NCBI GenBank assembly: GCA_016937995.1
Contig: JAFGVM010000098.1
Coordinates: 1 to 62,397 of the forward strand
Origin: Candidatus Delongbacteria bacterium
GTDB taxonomy: Bacteria; UBA4055
Direction: 5' to 3'
Length of the DNA stretch: 62,397 nt
The position numbers and the translations under genes are program-made. The notes beneath the pieces were generated by a model. The model searched no databases and was not told the origin of the DNA. It saw only the letters and a list, made by a program, of their open reading frames with translations. This document shows, one piece after another, positions 1-8,521 of the stretch. The first letter of the stretch is position 1; the number at the start of each line of letters is the position of its first letter.

Positions 1-89
1 GAAAAATTGGATAGTCATGTGAAAAATGGTTATATTTTATGTCGGTTGCGGTACTGCTGGTGGATACCATGTCTATTTAGAGCCCAAGA

Positions 90-119
90 AAAAAGGGATA
101 AATCAAGTTATCCCTTTTT
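90..119 (-). terminator. Rho-independent terminator of nrdJ
   Basis: A perfect stem pairs GGGATAA (95-101) with TTATCCC (108-114) around a 6-nt loop. It is flanked by A-runs and T-runs, so it could work in both directions. It lies about 55 nt beyond the nrdJ stop. Upstream bases 1-80 hold no convincing gene end: two of three forward frames are stopped within the first 25 bases. Confidence 0.8.
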
Positions 120-174
120 ATTTATTTATCCTAAGTTGCCGAGCTAAATGAATTTTAACGAAGAAGTTCAAAGT

Positions 175-2457
175 TTAAGAACATTTAGAATAACCGCATC
201 CGTGACAAGTCATACATCCTTCCTGCATGACCATAGATCCATTACATTTTGGACAGACAGCCCCACCTTTCACAGCCGATTTCTTAGGTTCTTCACTCTT
301 AGGAGTTTCAGCTTTCACTGTATAATACCTCTTGAGAACTTTACCGATTCCGTCCGGCATAGAAAGTATCTTTTCTCCGTTATGCCAAACAGGTGCAGGT
401 CCACTTATGCCAATAAGTTGCTTTTCGATCACATTTATATCAACCCCTGATCTTAATGCCAATGACACCATCCGGCTTATCGCTTCACTCATTGCGGCAG
501 CATTACCACCTGCTTTCCCGATCGATGCAAAAACTTCGAAAGGTCTGCCTTCATTAGTGTTTACAGTCACATACATAGCACCTTCACCAGTGTTAACCTT
601 GTAGGTTTTACCTTCCATGATGTCAGGTCTTCCCATAGGCTTATGACTGGCTTCTTCAGCTTCAGCTTTTCTGTCCTCATTTGTTTTCTTACCGGTATTC
701 AATACCTGGAACGGACGGCATCCGTCTCTGTAAACTGTTATTCCCTTACATGCTGAATCATATGCCTGAAGATAAGCCTCTTTTATATCTTCCTCTGTAG
801 CTGTATTATCAAAATTAACTGTTTTGCTTATCGAACTGTCAACATATTCCTGGAATCCGGATTGCATTGCAACATGGTAGTAAGGTGATATTTCCTGAGA
901 AGTAACAAATATTTTTTTAAGATCTTCAGGTATTTCATCAATATTTTCCAGTCTGCCAACTTCCGATATTTTCTCCATTAGCTCATCAGAGTAGATCCCT
1001 CTTTCGACCAATGCTTCTTTCAGTATCGGATTTACATATAGTAATTTATTGTCATCCATGACCTGCTTGACATATACTAACGCGAAATTAGGTTCGATAC
1101 CGCCTGAAGCTTCTGCAAGCATACCTATCGTTCCTGTCGGAGCAACAGTTGTAACATTTGAATTTCTCATAGGATGATCATATATTGATTTATCAATATT
1201 CGGGAATGATCCTCTTTCCTCAGCAAGTTTTTTTGATGCTTCCTGTGCATTTGTATGAATGAAAGCCATCAGCTTTTTTCCTAAAGTAACACCCTGATCA
1301 CTGTTATAAGGAATCTCCATTTTATACAACAGGTCCGCAAAACCCATCACTCCAAGACCGATATTTCTGTTCGCTTTTGCAATTTCATGGATCTTTTCAA
1401 TAGGATATTTTCCCACTTCTATAACATTGTCAAGGAAAAGTACCGAATCAGATATAACATCCTTCAATCTATCCCAGTCAATGGATCTCTTCTCTTTAAT
1501 GAAGAAATTACTTACATTTATTGATCCCAGATTACAGCTTCCGTATGGTAATAGCGGTTGCTCACCACAAGGATTTGTTGCAGCGATTTTTCCAACACCG
1601 GGTATAGTGTTCTTTGCATTTACTTTATCAACAAATACAATACCCGGTTCACCTGTTGACCATGCATGATGTACAATTGCATCCATTACTTCCTTTGCAC
1701 ATTTTGTACCCATTGGTTTTTCTTTGTGATACAGTGTATAATCTGTCCCTTCTTTGTATGCTTTCATGAATTCATCTGTGATAGCAACGGAAATATTGAA
1801 ATTTGTAAGTTTGGAAGTGTCTTCCTTGCAACTTATAAAACTCATTATCTCAGGATGGTCAACTCGAAGTATACCCATGTTTGCACCTCTTCTTACACCA
1901 CCCTGCTTAATAGTCTCTGTTGCAGCATTGAATACTGTCATGAAACTGATCGGGCCACTTGCAGTTCCGGCTGTGGTCTGAACATTTGATCCTGTTGGTC
2001 TAAGATTACTGAAGTCAAAGCCCGTTCCACCACCTGATTTATGGATCAAGGCCGCATCTCTAACTGTCGTAAAAATATCGTTCATAGAATCTTCCACAGG
2101 TAACACGAAACATGCACTTAAATTTGGTAATTCCCTTCCGGCATTCATTAAAGTGGGTGAGTTAGGAAAAAAATCTTTTCTCGCCATCAGCTTGTAGAAT
2201 TTTTCTTCTGTCTTCAATAATTCTGCTGTTGTCATTTTTGGTGATGCTATCTTACTTCCGGCTGCGATCGCTTTTGCAACTCTTATGAATAGATCTCTAG
2301 GTTCTTCTATCGGTTCTCTTGTGTCAAGATCCTTTATCAGGTATCTTTTTTTCAAAATAACAAGTGAATTTTCCGAGAATTCAATATCTGGAAATCTCTT
2401 GTAGTCATCATTTTTCACAGCTGATCTCACTGTCTTATTAGTGCTTTTCTTGGGCAT
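175..2457 (-). CDS. nrdJ: Vitamin B12-dependent (class II) ribonucleotide reductase
   Basis: Reduces ribonucleotides to deoxyribonucleotides with an adenosylcobalamin-generated thiyl radical, so it needs neither oxygen nor an activase. The 760-residue protein shows the first active-site cysteine in LSACFVL (C116), the loop motif GGGTGFDFSNLR (about 142-153), and the radical-site motif NPCGEQPL (295-302) with C297 and E299. The C-terminus ends in a CxxC...CxxC zinc-ribbon-like tail (from about 735), usual for NrdJ, where cysteines re-reduce the active site. No N-terminal ATP-cone is evident. The start is preceded by GGGAG. Two NrdR-type boxes and a promoter lie upstream; no B12-box-like sequence was seen in the leader. 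It fits an anaerobic or facultative life style. Confidence 0.97.
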   Translation of the reverse strand: MPKKSTNKTVRSAVKNDDYKRFPDIEFSENSLVILKKRYLIKDLDTREPIEEPRDLFIRVAKAIAAGSKIASPKMTTAELLKTEEKFYKLMARKDFFPNSPTLMNAGRELPNLSACFVLPVEDSMNDIFTTVRDAALIHKSGGGTGFDFSNLRPTGSNVQTTAGTASGPISFMTVFNAATETIKQGGVRRGANMGILRVDHPEIMSFISCKEDTSKLTNFNISVAITDEFMKAYKEGTDYTLYHKEKPMGTKCAKEVMDAIVHHAWSTGEPGIVFVDKVNAKNTIPGVGKIAATNPCGEQPLLPYGSCNLGSINVSNFFIKEKRSIDWDRLKDVISDSVLFLDNVIEVGKYPIEKIHEIAKANRNIGLGVMGFADLLYKMEIPYNSDQGVTLGKKLMAFIHTNAQEASKKLAEERGSFPNIDKSIYDHPMRNSNVTTVAPTGTIGMLAEASGGIEPNFALVYVKQVMDDNKLLYVNPILKEALVERGIYSDELMEKISEVGRLENIDEIPEDLKKIFVTSQEISPYYHVAMQSGFQEYVDSSISKTVNFDNTATEEDIKEAYLQAYDSACKGITVYRDGCRPFQVLNTGKKTNEDRKAEAEEASHKPMGRPDIMEGKTYKVNTGEGAMYVTVNTNEGRPFEVFASIGKAGGNAAAMSEAISRMVSLALRSGVDINVIEKQLIGISGPAPVWHNGEKILSMPDGIGKVLKRYYTVKAETPKSEEPKKSAVKGGAVCPKCNGSMVMQEGCMTCHGCGYSKCS

Positions 2458-2629
2458 TATCGTCTCTCCCGGGTCTAAATTTTATATCAATTTTTTAAAT
2501 ACTTCATTTTTCATACCAAGATGGATTTTTTTGCAAAATAAATTCTTGATATGGGGTTTTAATATCCAGGTCGTTGTGTAAAACAGAGAAGATCATCACT
2601 GTTTTATTATGTTTCGTGGATTGAATTGC

Positions 2630-2659
2630 AATATACGGAACTTTTAAAATGTTTGTCAA
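2630..2659 (-). promoter_or_regulatory. Predicted nrdJ promoter
   Basis: On the minus strand TTGACA (2659-2654) is separated by 18 nt from TATATT (2635-2630). Transcription would begin near 2623, leaving a leader of about 165 nt with no recognised riboswitch. The 2458-2814 gap holds this promoter, the NrdR boxes and the promoter of the next gene. Confidence 0.6.
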
Positions 2660-2676
2660 GACTTTTTCAAAAAAAA

Positions 2677-2692
2677 ACACTATATGTTGTGG
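2677..2692. promoter_or_regulatory. NrdR box 1
   Basis: ACACTATATGTTGTGG matches the 16-bp NrdR palindrome (ACACwATATATwGTGT) at nearly all positions. It lies 18 bp upstream of the predicted -35 of nrdJ and 32 bp (about three helical turns) from a second box, the typical tandem arrangement for this ATP/dATP-sensing repressor. Confidence 0.75.
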
Positions 2693-2708
2693 TATGATCA
2701 TAAAATCG

Positions 2709-2724
2709 ACACTACATAGTGTGG
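2709..2724. promoter_or_regulatory. NrdR box 2
   Basis: ACACTACATAGTGTGG is a second, slightly weaker NrdR-like palindrome in phase with box 1. The pair supports NrdR repression of the nrdJ promoter. The nrdR gene itself is not in the window. Confidence 0.65.
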
Positions 2725-2826
2725 TTTTGTGCCTAATACAACTATTGCCTATTTTCTATTTTTTTGATAAGAATGACTGTTGATTTTTCAGCTATTTCAT
2801 TATAATTTAATGATATGGGACCCGAC

Positions 2827-3243
2827 ATGAACATATCTGTGACGAAAACTTCTGCTGAAACAAGATTTTTTGTAAAATTCAAAAGTCCTTTCGGTTTTTT
2901 ATTGATTTTTGCCGCAACTTTTATATTCCTTTCATTCTTTGTACAGGTATCAGCTTATACTTATGATCAGTATTATCCCTATGAAGGAAAAGTAATTGAT
3001 ATCCAAAAAAAATGGTTCGATTCATTTATTTTTGATTCCTCAGACTATGAGCATCTTGTTATTGAAACTGAAGATGGTAGTATCATTGACCGGTATATAG
3101 ATACACATTATAAGGTAATGATCAGAGTTGAACCCGGTGATCATGTGGTGAAGAAGAAAGGGTTTAGAAGCAAAGTGAAAGTAATCGGCAAGAAAACCGT
3201 TAACGAAATGCTCGAAGAAGCTGAAAAACTATTGAAAAAATAA
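2827..3243 (+). CDS. Hypothetical single-pass membrane protein
   Basis: Not a family I recognise. The protein of about 138 residues has one strong hydrophobic segment near the N-terminus (around residues 20-45, rich in F, L, I and V). A soluble beta-rich, charged domain follows, ending in a lysine/glutamate-rich helix. An upstream in-frame ATG exists at 2815, but GGGA at 2817-2820 sits at ideal Shine-Dalgarno distance from the ATG at 2827, so I prefer the latter. A TATAAT box at 2801-2806 just upstream supports independent transcription. Confidence 0.6.
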   Translation: MNISVTKTSAETRFFVKFKSPFGFLLIFAATFIFLSFFVQVSAYTYDQYYPYEGKVIDIQKKWFDSFIFDSSDYEHLVIETEDGSIIDRYIDTHYKVMIRVEPGDHVVKKKGFRSKVKVIGKKTVNEMLEEAEKLLKK

Positions 3244-3244
3244 G

Positions 3245-3265
3245 ATTCTGAATCTAGTTCAGAAT
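3245..3265. repeat. Intergenic palindrome (ATTCTGAA/TTCAGAAT)
   Basis: A perfect 8-bp inverted repeat with a 5-nt loop, followed by GAC. Read on the minus strand it begins GTCATTCTGAAC, like the TGTCAT-edged intergenic palindromes at 7996-8022 and 54224-54293. It may also act as a hairpin at the 3' end of the upstream gene; there is no T-run. Confidence 0.5.
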
Positions 3266-3271
3266 GACGTA

Positions 3272-3300
3272 TATAAAAAGGGACGAAAAGTAATCGTCCC
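3272..3300 (-). terminator. Rho-independent terminator
   Basis: GGGACGA (3280-3286) pairs with TCGTCCC (3294-3300). On the minus strand the stem is followed by TTTTTATA. It lies just beyond the stop of the 3328-3813 gene and ends the minus-strand pair 4332-3328. Confidence 0.8.
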
Positions 3301-3327
3301 TCCTACATTTTATCTTAAAAAGAAATC

Positions 3328-3813
3328 CTATTTCACTTCAACTTTCTTCCCTTCCTCATGATTGTCACAATCAGCTTTAGCCTTCACACCTTTCTTAACA
3401 TACTCAGCATTCTTTTTTGCAACTTCATCAAAACCTTTTAATTTCAAATAAGGCCTGTACTCCTCCTTTTCAGGATTGATCGGAAAAGTAACACCTTTGT
3501 CAAGACCTTCATTCCATACCCTGATATTATCCTCATACTTCTTTATTTTGTCATTAATGAATGCCATTGAAGTATAAATATGCTCAACATGTCCTGCATA
3601 GTTCGGGTTTTCTTTAGCTTCTACCAACAGTTTCATAGCGTCTTCATATTTTTCCTGTTTTGCAAAAGCATTTACCTGCATTATAATACTTTTGTAACAT
3701 ACATGGCCCTCTGGTTTGAACTGTCCCTGATTTGTTTCCTTGCCACCTTCACCAACCGCAAACATTAAGGTAGTGAACATTATTACTGCTAAGAATGCCA
3801 ATGTTTTTTTCAT
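3328..3813 (-). CDS. Exported hypothetical protein, paralogue of its neighbour
   Basis: A 161-residue protein with a classic signal peptide (MKKTLAFLAVIMFTTLMFAV, cleavage about residue 20-22), so periplasmic or exported. The remainder is alpha-helical and TPR-like: a 'KYEDAMKLLVEAKENP' helix pair followed by 'KKYEDNIRVWNEGLDKG'. It shares the order of motifs (Cys near residue 39, AxxLLVxAK, xYxxxxxVWxxGxxKGxxF, PYLxLxGFD) with the upstream lipoprotein gene. The two look like a tandem duplication separated by only 12 nt and probably form one operon. Function unknown. Confidence 0.75.
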   Translation of the reverse strand: MKKTLAFLAVIMFTTLMFAVGEGGKETNQGQFKPEGHVCYKSIIMQVNAFAKQEKYEDAMKLLVEAKENPNYAGHVEHIYTSMAFINDKIKKYEDNIRVWNEGLDKGVTFPINPEKEEYRPYLKLKGFDEVAKKNAEYVKKGVKAKADCDNHEEGKKVEVK

Positions 3814-3825
3814 CTTATACTCCTG

Positions 3826-4332
3826 TTATTTCAATTTATCTTCTTCTATTGATTTCTGCATCTCGAGATCTTTTTCATAGATATCATCAAAACCTTCAAG
3901 TAATAAATACGGCTCAAAATGTTTTTTAGTCTTATCCATTTTAAAGACTATCCCTTTACTATGCCCGTCTCTCCACACATCCAGATTTTTTTCATACTGC
4001 TTTGTCCGGTCATATAAATATACCATTGACTCGTATATCTTTTCTTTGTCCCACTGATATCCCGGAACATCTTTTGCTGCGACTAGAACGTCAATAGCTT
4101 CCTGATATTTTCCCTCCATGGAAAAAGAAGCTACTTTACTTGCTACCGGATCAATACATAATTCACCTTCTTTATGATCATGCCGATCTATGTGATCAAG
4201 ACTGTCTGAAACTTTTTCGGGTGTTGTATCTTTTTTTACTATTTCCGTGTTTTTTTTATCTTCAGTTTTTGAACAGCTTGCAAGAAATAATAAGATTACA
4301 ATTGATGTAAATAATTTCAATCGGAAAAACAT
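3826..4332 (-). CDS. Lipoprotein with TPR-like helices, paralogue of its neighbour
   Basis: A 168-residue protein whose N-terminus has a hydrophobic stretch ending in a lipobox (LASC, Cys at residue 20), so it should be lipidated and membrane-anchored. A charged linker rich in K, D, E and H follows (about 21-55). Then comes the same helical repeat as in the downstream gene: 'AIDVLVAAKDVPGY', 'YEKNLDVWRDGHSKGIVF' and 'PYLLLEGFDD'. First gene of a two-gene minus-strand operon. Function unknown. Confidence 0.75.
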   Translation of the reverse strand: MFFRLKLFTSIVILLFLASCSKTEDKKNTEIVKKDTTPEKVSDSLDHIDRHDHKEGELCIDPVASKVASFSMEGKYQEAIDVLVAAKDVPGYQWDKEKIYESMVYLYDRTKQYEKNLDVWRDGHSKGIVFKMDKTKKHFEPYLLLEGFDDIYEKDLEMQKSIEEDKLK

Positions 4333-4436
4333 ATAGCATCCTTAAGTTATTATTGATTACTGATCAGGTAAGATACTCAAAAAATATCAGAAATTAAATG
4401 ATTTAAAATAGTTTTTTACATCTTTTAAAAATCCAC

Positions 4437-4466
4437 TTGCATATATAAAATAAATAGTTATCTTTG
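4437..4466 (+). promoter_or_regulatory. Predicted guaA promoter, Bacteroidetes-like
   Basis: TTG (4437-4439), 19 nt, then TATCTTTG (4459-4466). This matches the TTG/TAnnTTTG arrangement known from Bacteroidetes primary-sigma promoters. It lies about 35 nt upstream of the guaA start. Similar arrangements precede ffh, pgk and the selenoprotein cluster. Confidence 0.5.
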
Positions 4467-4500
4467 GACTATTCAAAAACATAGGCAATGGAGGCTGGGT

Positions 4501-6069
4501 ATGAATCACGATAAAATTTTAATTTTAGATTTTGGTAGTCAATATAATCAATTGATCGCAAGAAGAATAAGGGAGAATAGTGTTTATTGCGAACTTAAAC
4601 CTTATTACACTTCTATCGAGGAGATAAAGGAATTTGATCCGAAAGGTATTATCTTTTCCGGTGGCCCCAATTCAGTTTATGCCCTAAATTCTCCCGATGT
4701 TCCAGATGAGATTTTTCAACTCGGCGTACCTATCCTTGGTATTTGCTACGGAATGCAGCTTATTACAAAAAAACTCGGCGGAAAGGTAGAGAGAAGTGAT
4801 GAACAGGAATTCGGTTTCGCTGAAGTCAATATTGATATTGATGATAGCATTTTTAATAAAGTTGTAAATAATATTTCTGATCCATGGAAAGTCTGGATGA
4901 GTCATGGAGATAAAGTCGTAACATTGGCAGAAGGTTTTGACGTTCTCGCTCATAGTGACAATACTCCTTTCGCTGTTATAAAGAACACCGAAAGAAACAT
5001 ATATGGTGTACAATTCCATCCAGAAGTTGAACATACCGAGAACGGATCAATATTCTTAGATGATTTCGTAAAGAACATATGCGGATGTTCCGGAGACTGG
5101 ACACCTGCATCTTTTATTGAGGAAAGTATTGAAAAAATTAGATCTGAAGTCGGTAACAAAAAGATCATACTGGGTTTCTCAGGAGGTGTTGACTCTGCAG
5201 TTGCAGCTCTACTTTTGAAAAAAGCTGTGGGTAATAATCTTATAAATATTTTCGTTGATAACGGACTTCTCAGACTCGATGAAAGAAATAAGGTCGTTGA
5301 TAAATTTAAAGAAAAAATTGGACTTAATCTAATTGTTGTTGATGCAGCTGAAAGATTCTTATCAGAGCTGAAAGGTGTTGAGGATCCTGAAAGAAAGAGA
5401 AAGATAATTGGAAAAGTATTCATTGATGTGTTTCATGATGAAATAGATACTATCCTGGAGAAAGAAGGCCATGCAGTGGAATTTCTGGCTCAGGGAACTA
5501 TCTATCCGGATGTGATTGAATCAGTAAGCGCAAAAGGCGGACCTTCCGATACTATAAAATCACATCACAATGTTGGCGGATTACCTGAAGATATGAAATT
5601 AAAAGTTGTTGAACCTCTTAGAGATCTCTTCAAGGATGAGGTAAGACGATTAGGAAAAGCTCTTGGACTTCATGAACATATGATCGACAGACATCCTTTC
5701 CCCGGACCTGGCCTTGGAGTAAGGATACTTGGAGAAGTAACTAAAGAAAAGTGTGATATCTTAAGAAAAGCAGATGATATATTTATAAATGAAATAGAAA
5801 AAGCAGGGATATATAACGAGATCGGACAGGCATTTGCAGTGTTTTTACCGGTGAAAACAGTTGGAGTTATGGGTGATGTAAGAACTTATGACAATGTTAT
5901 AGCCTTAAGGGCAGTCAGAACAATAGATTTTATGACTGCAGACTGGTATCCTTTCGAGCATAATTTCCTTGCTAAAGTATCCACAAGAATAATTAATGAA
6001 GTTCGTGGAGTGAACAGAGTTGTTTATGATATCAGCTCTAAACCTCCGGGAACGATTGAATGGGAGTAA
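4501..6069 (+). CDS. guaA: GMP synthase (glutamine-hydrolysing)
   Basis: Converts XMP to GMP with ATP and glutamine in purine biosynthesis. The 522-residue protein has an N-terminal class I glutamine amidotransferase domain with the nucleophile in GICYGMQ (C82) and the His/Glu pair in QFHPEVEHT. Next is the ATP-pyrophosphatase P-loop [12 protein letters not shown] (about 224-235), and then the C-terminal dimerisation domain with [11 protein letters not shown] and the terminal KPPGTIEWE. Length and motif order are fully typical. A GGAGG-like site (ATGGAGGCTGGGT) precedes the ATG. Confidence 0.98.
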   Translation: MNHDKILILDFGSQYNQLIARRIRENSVYCELKPYYTSIEEIKEFDPKGIIFSGGPNSVYALNSPDVPDEIFQLGVPILGICYGMQLITKKLGGKVERSDEQEFGFAEVNIDIDDSIFNKVVNNISDPWKVWMSHGDKVVTLAEGFDVLAHSDNTPFAVIKNTERNIYGVQFHPEVEHTENGSIFLDDFVKNICGCSGDWTPASFIEESIEKIRSEVGNKKIILGFSGGVDSAVAALLLKKAVGNNLINIFVDNGLLRLDERNKVVDKFKEKIGLNLIVVDAAERFLSELKGVEDPERKRKIIGKVFIDVFHDEIDTILEKEGHAVEFLAQGTIYPDVIESVSAKGGPSDTIKSHHNVGGLPEDMKLKVVEPLRDLFKDEVRRLGKALGLHEHMIDRHPFPGPGLGVRILGEVTKEKCDILRKADDIFINEIEKAGIYNEIGQAFAVFLPVKTVGVMGDVRTYDNVIALRAVRTIDFMTADWYPFEHNFLAKVSTRIINEVRGVNRVVYDISSKPPGTIEWE

Positions 6070-6071
6070 TT

Positions 6072-6701
6072 TTGAAAACTATTATTGTATCTTCACTTTT
6101 GTTTTTGGCAAGTATTGCTTTATCACAGGTGAACATAACCGGTAACGACCTGAGAATCTATCAGTTTGATAAAGGGAATATGACTGATAATGATGTTATT
6201 ATCTTTACTCCGAATGACCATGTGATAGTAGGCGATGGCAAGCTGAAATTATTTTCCAAATTTAGAAATAATATTGTTCGTGCCAGACTTAGACACAAAG
6301 TCCGGAACGGTTCTGAAATTGTGGTTAAAGTTGACAATATCCCTTTTAATGCTGATGGCAGAATTAAACTCATAACCTCAGAGAATAATTATTGTGAGCT
6401 GATGTTCTATGATAACGAGGGAATAAAAAGTCTTGTCATTTCTGAAAAGATCCTCTCAAATGATGAAAGTTACATTTACAGAAAAGTTACTCCCTTATCA
6501 ACACCAATTCATATCAAAATAAGTGTGCAAAAGGACAAAACTTTATTTTCACTTGGATATGCAGGACGTTCATTTGATAAATTCTTTGAAACAGACCTTG
6601 TTTTAGACAATTTCATGATCCAGTTGGAATCTTCAACAAAAATTGATAATCCATATACCAGTGTTGATATCGACTGGGTCATAGTCTCAACAGAAAAATA
6701 G
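6072..6701 (+). CDS. Exported hypothetical protein
   Basis: A protein of about 209 residues with a signal peptide (MKTIIVSSLLFLASIALSQ) and a beta-rich body, so probably periplasmic or outer-membrane associated. I choose the TTG at 6072 because GGGAG inside the end of guaA lies 6 nt before it and the signal peptide then begins cleanly. The upstream ATG at 6060 would overlap guaA. It follows guaA by 2 nt, so the two are probably co-transcribed. The pattern of alternating beta strands may indicate a lectin- or jelly-roll-like fold, but I recognise no family. Confidence 0.65.
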   Translation: MKTIIVSSLLFLASIALSQVNITGNDLRIYQFDKGNMTDNDVIIFTPNDHVIVGDGKLKLFSKFRNNIVRARLRHKVRNGSEIVVKVDNIPFNADGRIKLITSENNYCELMFYDNEGIKSLVISEKILSNDESYIYRKVTPLSTPIHIKISVQKDKTLFSLGYAGRSFDKFFETDLVLDNFMIQLESSTKIDNPYTSVDIDWVIVSTEK

Positions 6702-6819
6702 AATATTCATGAACATTTAAGAATAACTTCTATTAAAAATTGAAATTCCTTTTATTTTTTACTTTTTTTAAGTATATTCGTAACTTGAAGGCAAGTTTAA
6801 GTAAAGTTAATGTGAGATT

Positions 6820-7191
6820 ATGAGTGATAAAAAATATATTCTGGTAGTTGATGATGAAATGATCATGAGAGATCTATTGTCAGATTTTTTGGATATGTTC
6901 GATTATGATGTCGTTACTGCTCAGGATGGTGCTGTGGCTTGGGAAATTATTAAAGATAGTGAGAATGACAGAAAATTCGATCTCGTTATTACTGATATCA
7001 ACATGCCTAAAATGGGTGGTATCGAGTTATCAAAACATATTAAGTCAAAATTCCCTGATATGCCTATTGTCTTCATGACGGGTTATGGTATTGAAAAGGT
7101 AAAGCAGGATGTTGAAAAAGCTGAAGGATTCCTTGCAAAACCTTTTGATCTTGATGTATTCAATGAACTCCTTGAAAAGATACTCAGTTAA
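6820..7191 (+). CDS. Single-domain response regulator (CheY-like)
   Basis: A 123-residue stand-alone receiver domain. The acidic pocket is DDE (11-13), the phospho-acceptor is D59 in VITDINMP, T87 lies in VFMTGYG and the conserved K107 in FLAKPFD. There is no output domain, so it must act through protein contacts or as a phosphate relay. No histidine kinase is adjacent; the only other receiver domain in the window is fused to PilB at 46.7-48.9 kb. A TATATTCG element at 6773-6780 probably belongs to its promoter. Confidence 0.9.
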   Translation: MSDKKYILVVDDEMIMRDLLSDFLDMFDYDVVTAQDGAVAWEIIKDSENDRKFDLVITDINMPKMGGIELSKHIKSKFPDMPIVFMTGYGIEKVKQDVEKAEGFLAKPFDLDVFNELLEKILS

Positions 7192-7216
7192 TTTTATACA
7201 AAGACCGAACTGATAA

Positions 7217-7954
7217 ATGCTTATAATTTTAAAGATAAAAGTAATATCTTTCACGATCCTACACTTTTTTTTACTTCCATACGTATTTTTTCTAAAACTA
7301 TTCAAAAACTATAAATACATCAATTCTTACGCCCATAAGATCGCAAAGAACTGGGGTATCAAGGTTATTCGCTGGAGTAAGACCAATGTTAAAATAATCG
7401 GTACTGAAAATCTACCGGATCATCCTGTTGTCATCATTTCAAATCATCAGGCACACTTCGATATACCTTTGCTTTTTGCATATACCGGACTTTCACCATC
7501 TTTTATAGCAAAGAAAGAACTGGGAAGGATACCTTTATTCGCAACATGGATGAAGATATTGGGATGTATTTTTATTGATCGTTCAAGTGCGAGAAAAGCA
7601 CTGATCTCATTTCAGGAAGGTGCTGAAAAAATAAAGAACGGACAGAATATAATAATTTTTCCCGAAGGTACCAGAAGAAGAGAGATACTACCTTTCAAAA
7701 AAGGAAGTTTCAAGCTGCCACTGATGGCCGGAGTTCCTTTATTACCAGTAACAATAATCGGTTCTGAGAATATCGTTGAGAATGTCAAAAAGGGACTAAC
7801 CACTGACGTTATGATCATTCTAAGCAAAGAAGTAAATATTCATGAGATGAATAAAGATCAGTTGAAAGAGATACACAACGATATCCGTGATATGATAGTA
7901 TCTAATTTTGAAAAGTATTCAAAAAAGAATCTGTCTGAGGTTCTGAAAGTATAG
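7217..7954 (+). CDS. plsC: 1-acyl-sn-glycerol-3-phosphate acyltransferase family protein
   Basis: Likely transfers the second acyl chain to lysophosphatidic acid in phospholipid synthesis at the inner membrane. The 245-residue protein has an N-terminal hydrophobic anchor (about residues 8-27). The catalytic HX4D motif is in SNHQAHFDIP (H77, D82), and the substrate-binding FPEGTRR is at 149-155. It begins 25 nt after the response regulator and has a weak ribosome site, so co-transcription is likely. Family membership is certain; acyl and lyso-lipid specificity cannot be read from sequence. Confidence 0.88.
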   Translation: MLIILKIKVISFTILHFFLLPYVFFLKLFKNYKYINSYAHKIAKNWGIKVIRWSKTNVKIIGTENLPDHPVVIISNHQAHFDIPLLFAYTGLSPSFIAKKELGRIPLFATWMKILGCIFIDRSSARKALISFQEGAEKIKNGQNIIIFPEGTRRREILPFKKGSFKLPLMAGVPLLPVTIIGSENIVENVKKGLTTDVMIILSKEVNIHEMNKDQLKEIHNDIRDMIVSNFEKYSKKNLSEVLKV

Positions 7955-7995
7955 ACTTTTTCAATATCCAAAGGATCTGAAATCACTTCTAATTT

Positions 7996-8022
7996 GTCAT
8001 ACTCGGACTTAATCCGAGTATC
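7996..8022. repeat. Intergenic palindromic repeat, copy A
   Basis: GTCAT followed by a perfect 9-bp stem (ATACTCGGA 7999-8007 with TCCGAGTAT 8013-8021) and a 5-nt loop. A close relative stands at 54224-54250 (TTTGTCATATTCGGA...TCCGGATAT). It lies between the converging plsC and zinc-ribbon genes and may also terminate transcription. Confidence 0.6.
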
Positions 8023-8030
8023 CATAAAAC

Positions 8031-8378
8031 TTATATCGCTTCAAATATCGAACCATAACTCACAATCGTACCGCAATAAAGACATTTTTCAAACTTAGGG
8101 TTCATTGTCTTACCGCATCTGCTGCATTTTTTAATATTTAATTTAAGTTTACCGTCAGCATTACCATCGATCAAATCTATCTCTTTATACCTTTCTATCA
8201 GCTCATCCTCGCTGACTCCGAGTTTTTCCTTCAAGAATGTCCACATTGCCATGTTGACAAGTTTTAACTTTTCAAACCTGTCGATCAGATTTTGAAGATC
8301 ATTCTGAGAAACTCCAGTTTTTCCAAGAGGTGTGTTATCATTGTTGCTTCCACCTGGTGGCATATATCCGAATACCAT
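8031..8378 (-). CDS. Small zinc-ribbon protein
   Basis: A 115-residue soluble protein. A glycine- and asparagine-rich N-terminus leads to a helical region (about 25-75) with 'DLQNLIDRFEKLKLVNMAMW'. A C-terminal zinc ribbon follows with CSRCG and CLYCG pairs (about 84-103). The arrangement suggests a zinc-stabilised adaptor, possibly binding nucleic acid or protein. No established family is recognised. It is the last gene of the minus-strand block starting with the M3 peptidase, though a 140-nt gap to the exchanger gene leaves room for its own promoter. Confidence 0.7.
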   Translation of the reverse strand: MVFGYMPPGGSNNDNTPLGKTGVSQNDLQNLIDRFEKLKLVNMAMWTFLKEKLGVSEDELIERYKEIDLIDGNADGKLKLNIKKCSRCGKTMNPKFEKCLYCGTIVSYGSIFEAI

Positions 8379-8521
8379 GATGATTCCTTATATTTTAATT
8401 GCATTCACTTTATAATTTAAAATCTCTTTTTAATTATGCAAATAAAAAAGGCTCAAAATTCTGTGTAAAATAATGACAAAATATTCCAGTTTAAACCATA
8501 TTTTTTGTATCTGGAAGAAAC

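Noticed and set aside
1-89. Possible C-terminal fragment of an upstream plus-strand gene
   Set aside because: Two frames are stopped within the first 25 bases and the third runs through the terminator hairpin; no frame reads as a convincing protein end.
2458-2623. Cobalamin riboswitch in the nrdJ leader
   Set aside because: No B12-box-like conserved core was seen in the leader.
2504-2701. A 65-codon reading frame on the minus strand upstream of nrdJ
   Set aside because: It contains the predicted nrdJ promoter and begins next to the NrdR boxes, has no ribosome site and no protein-like composition.
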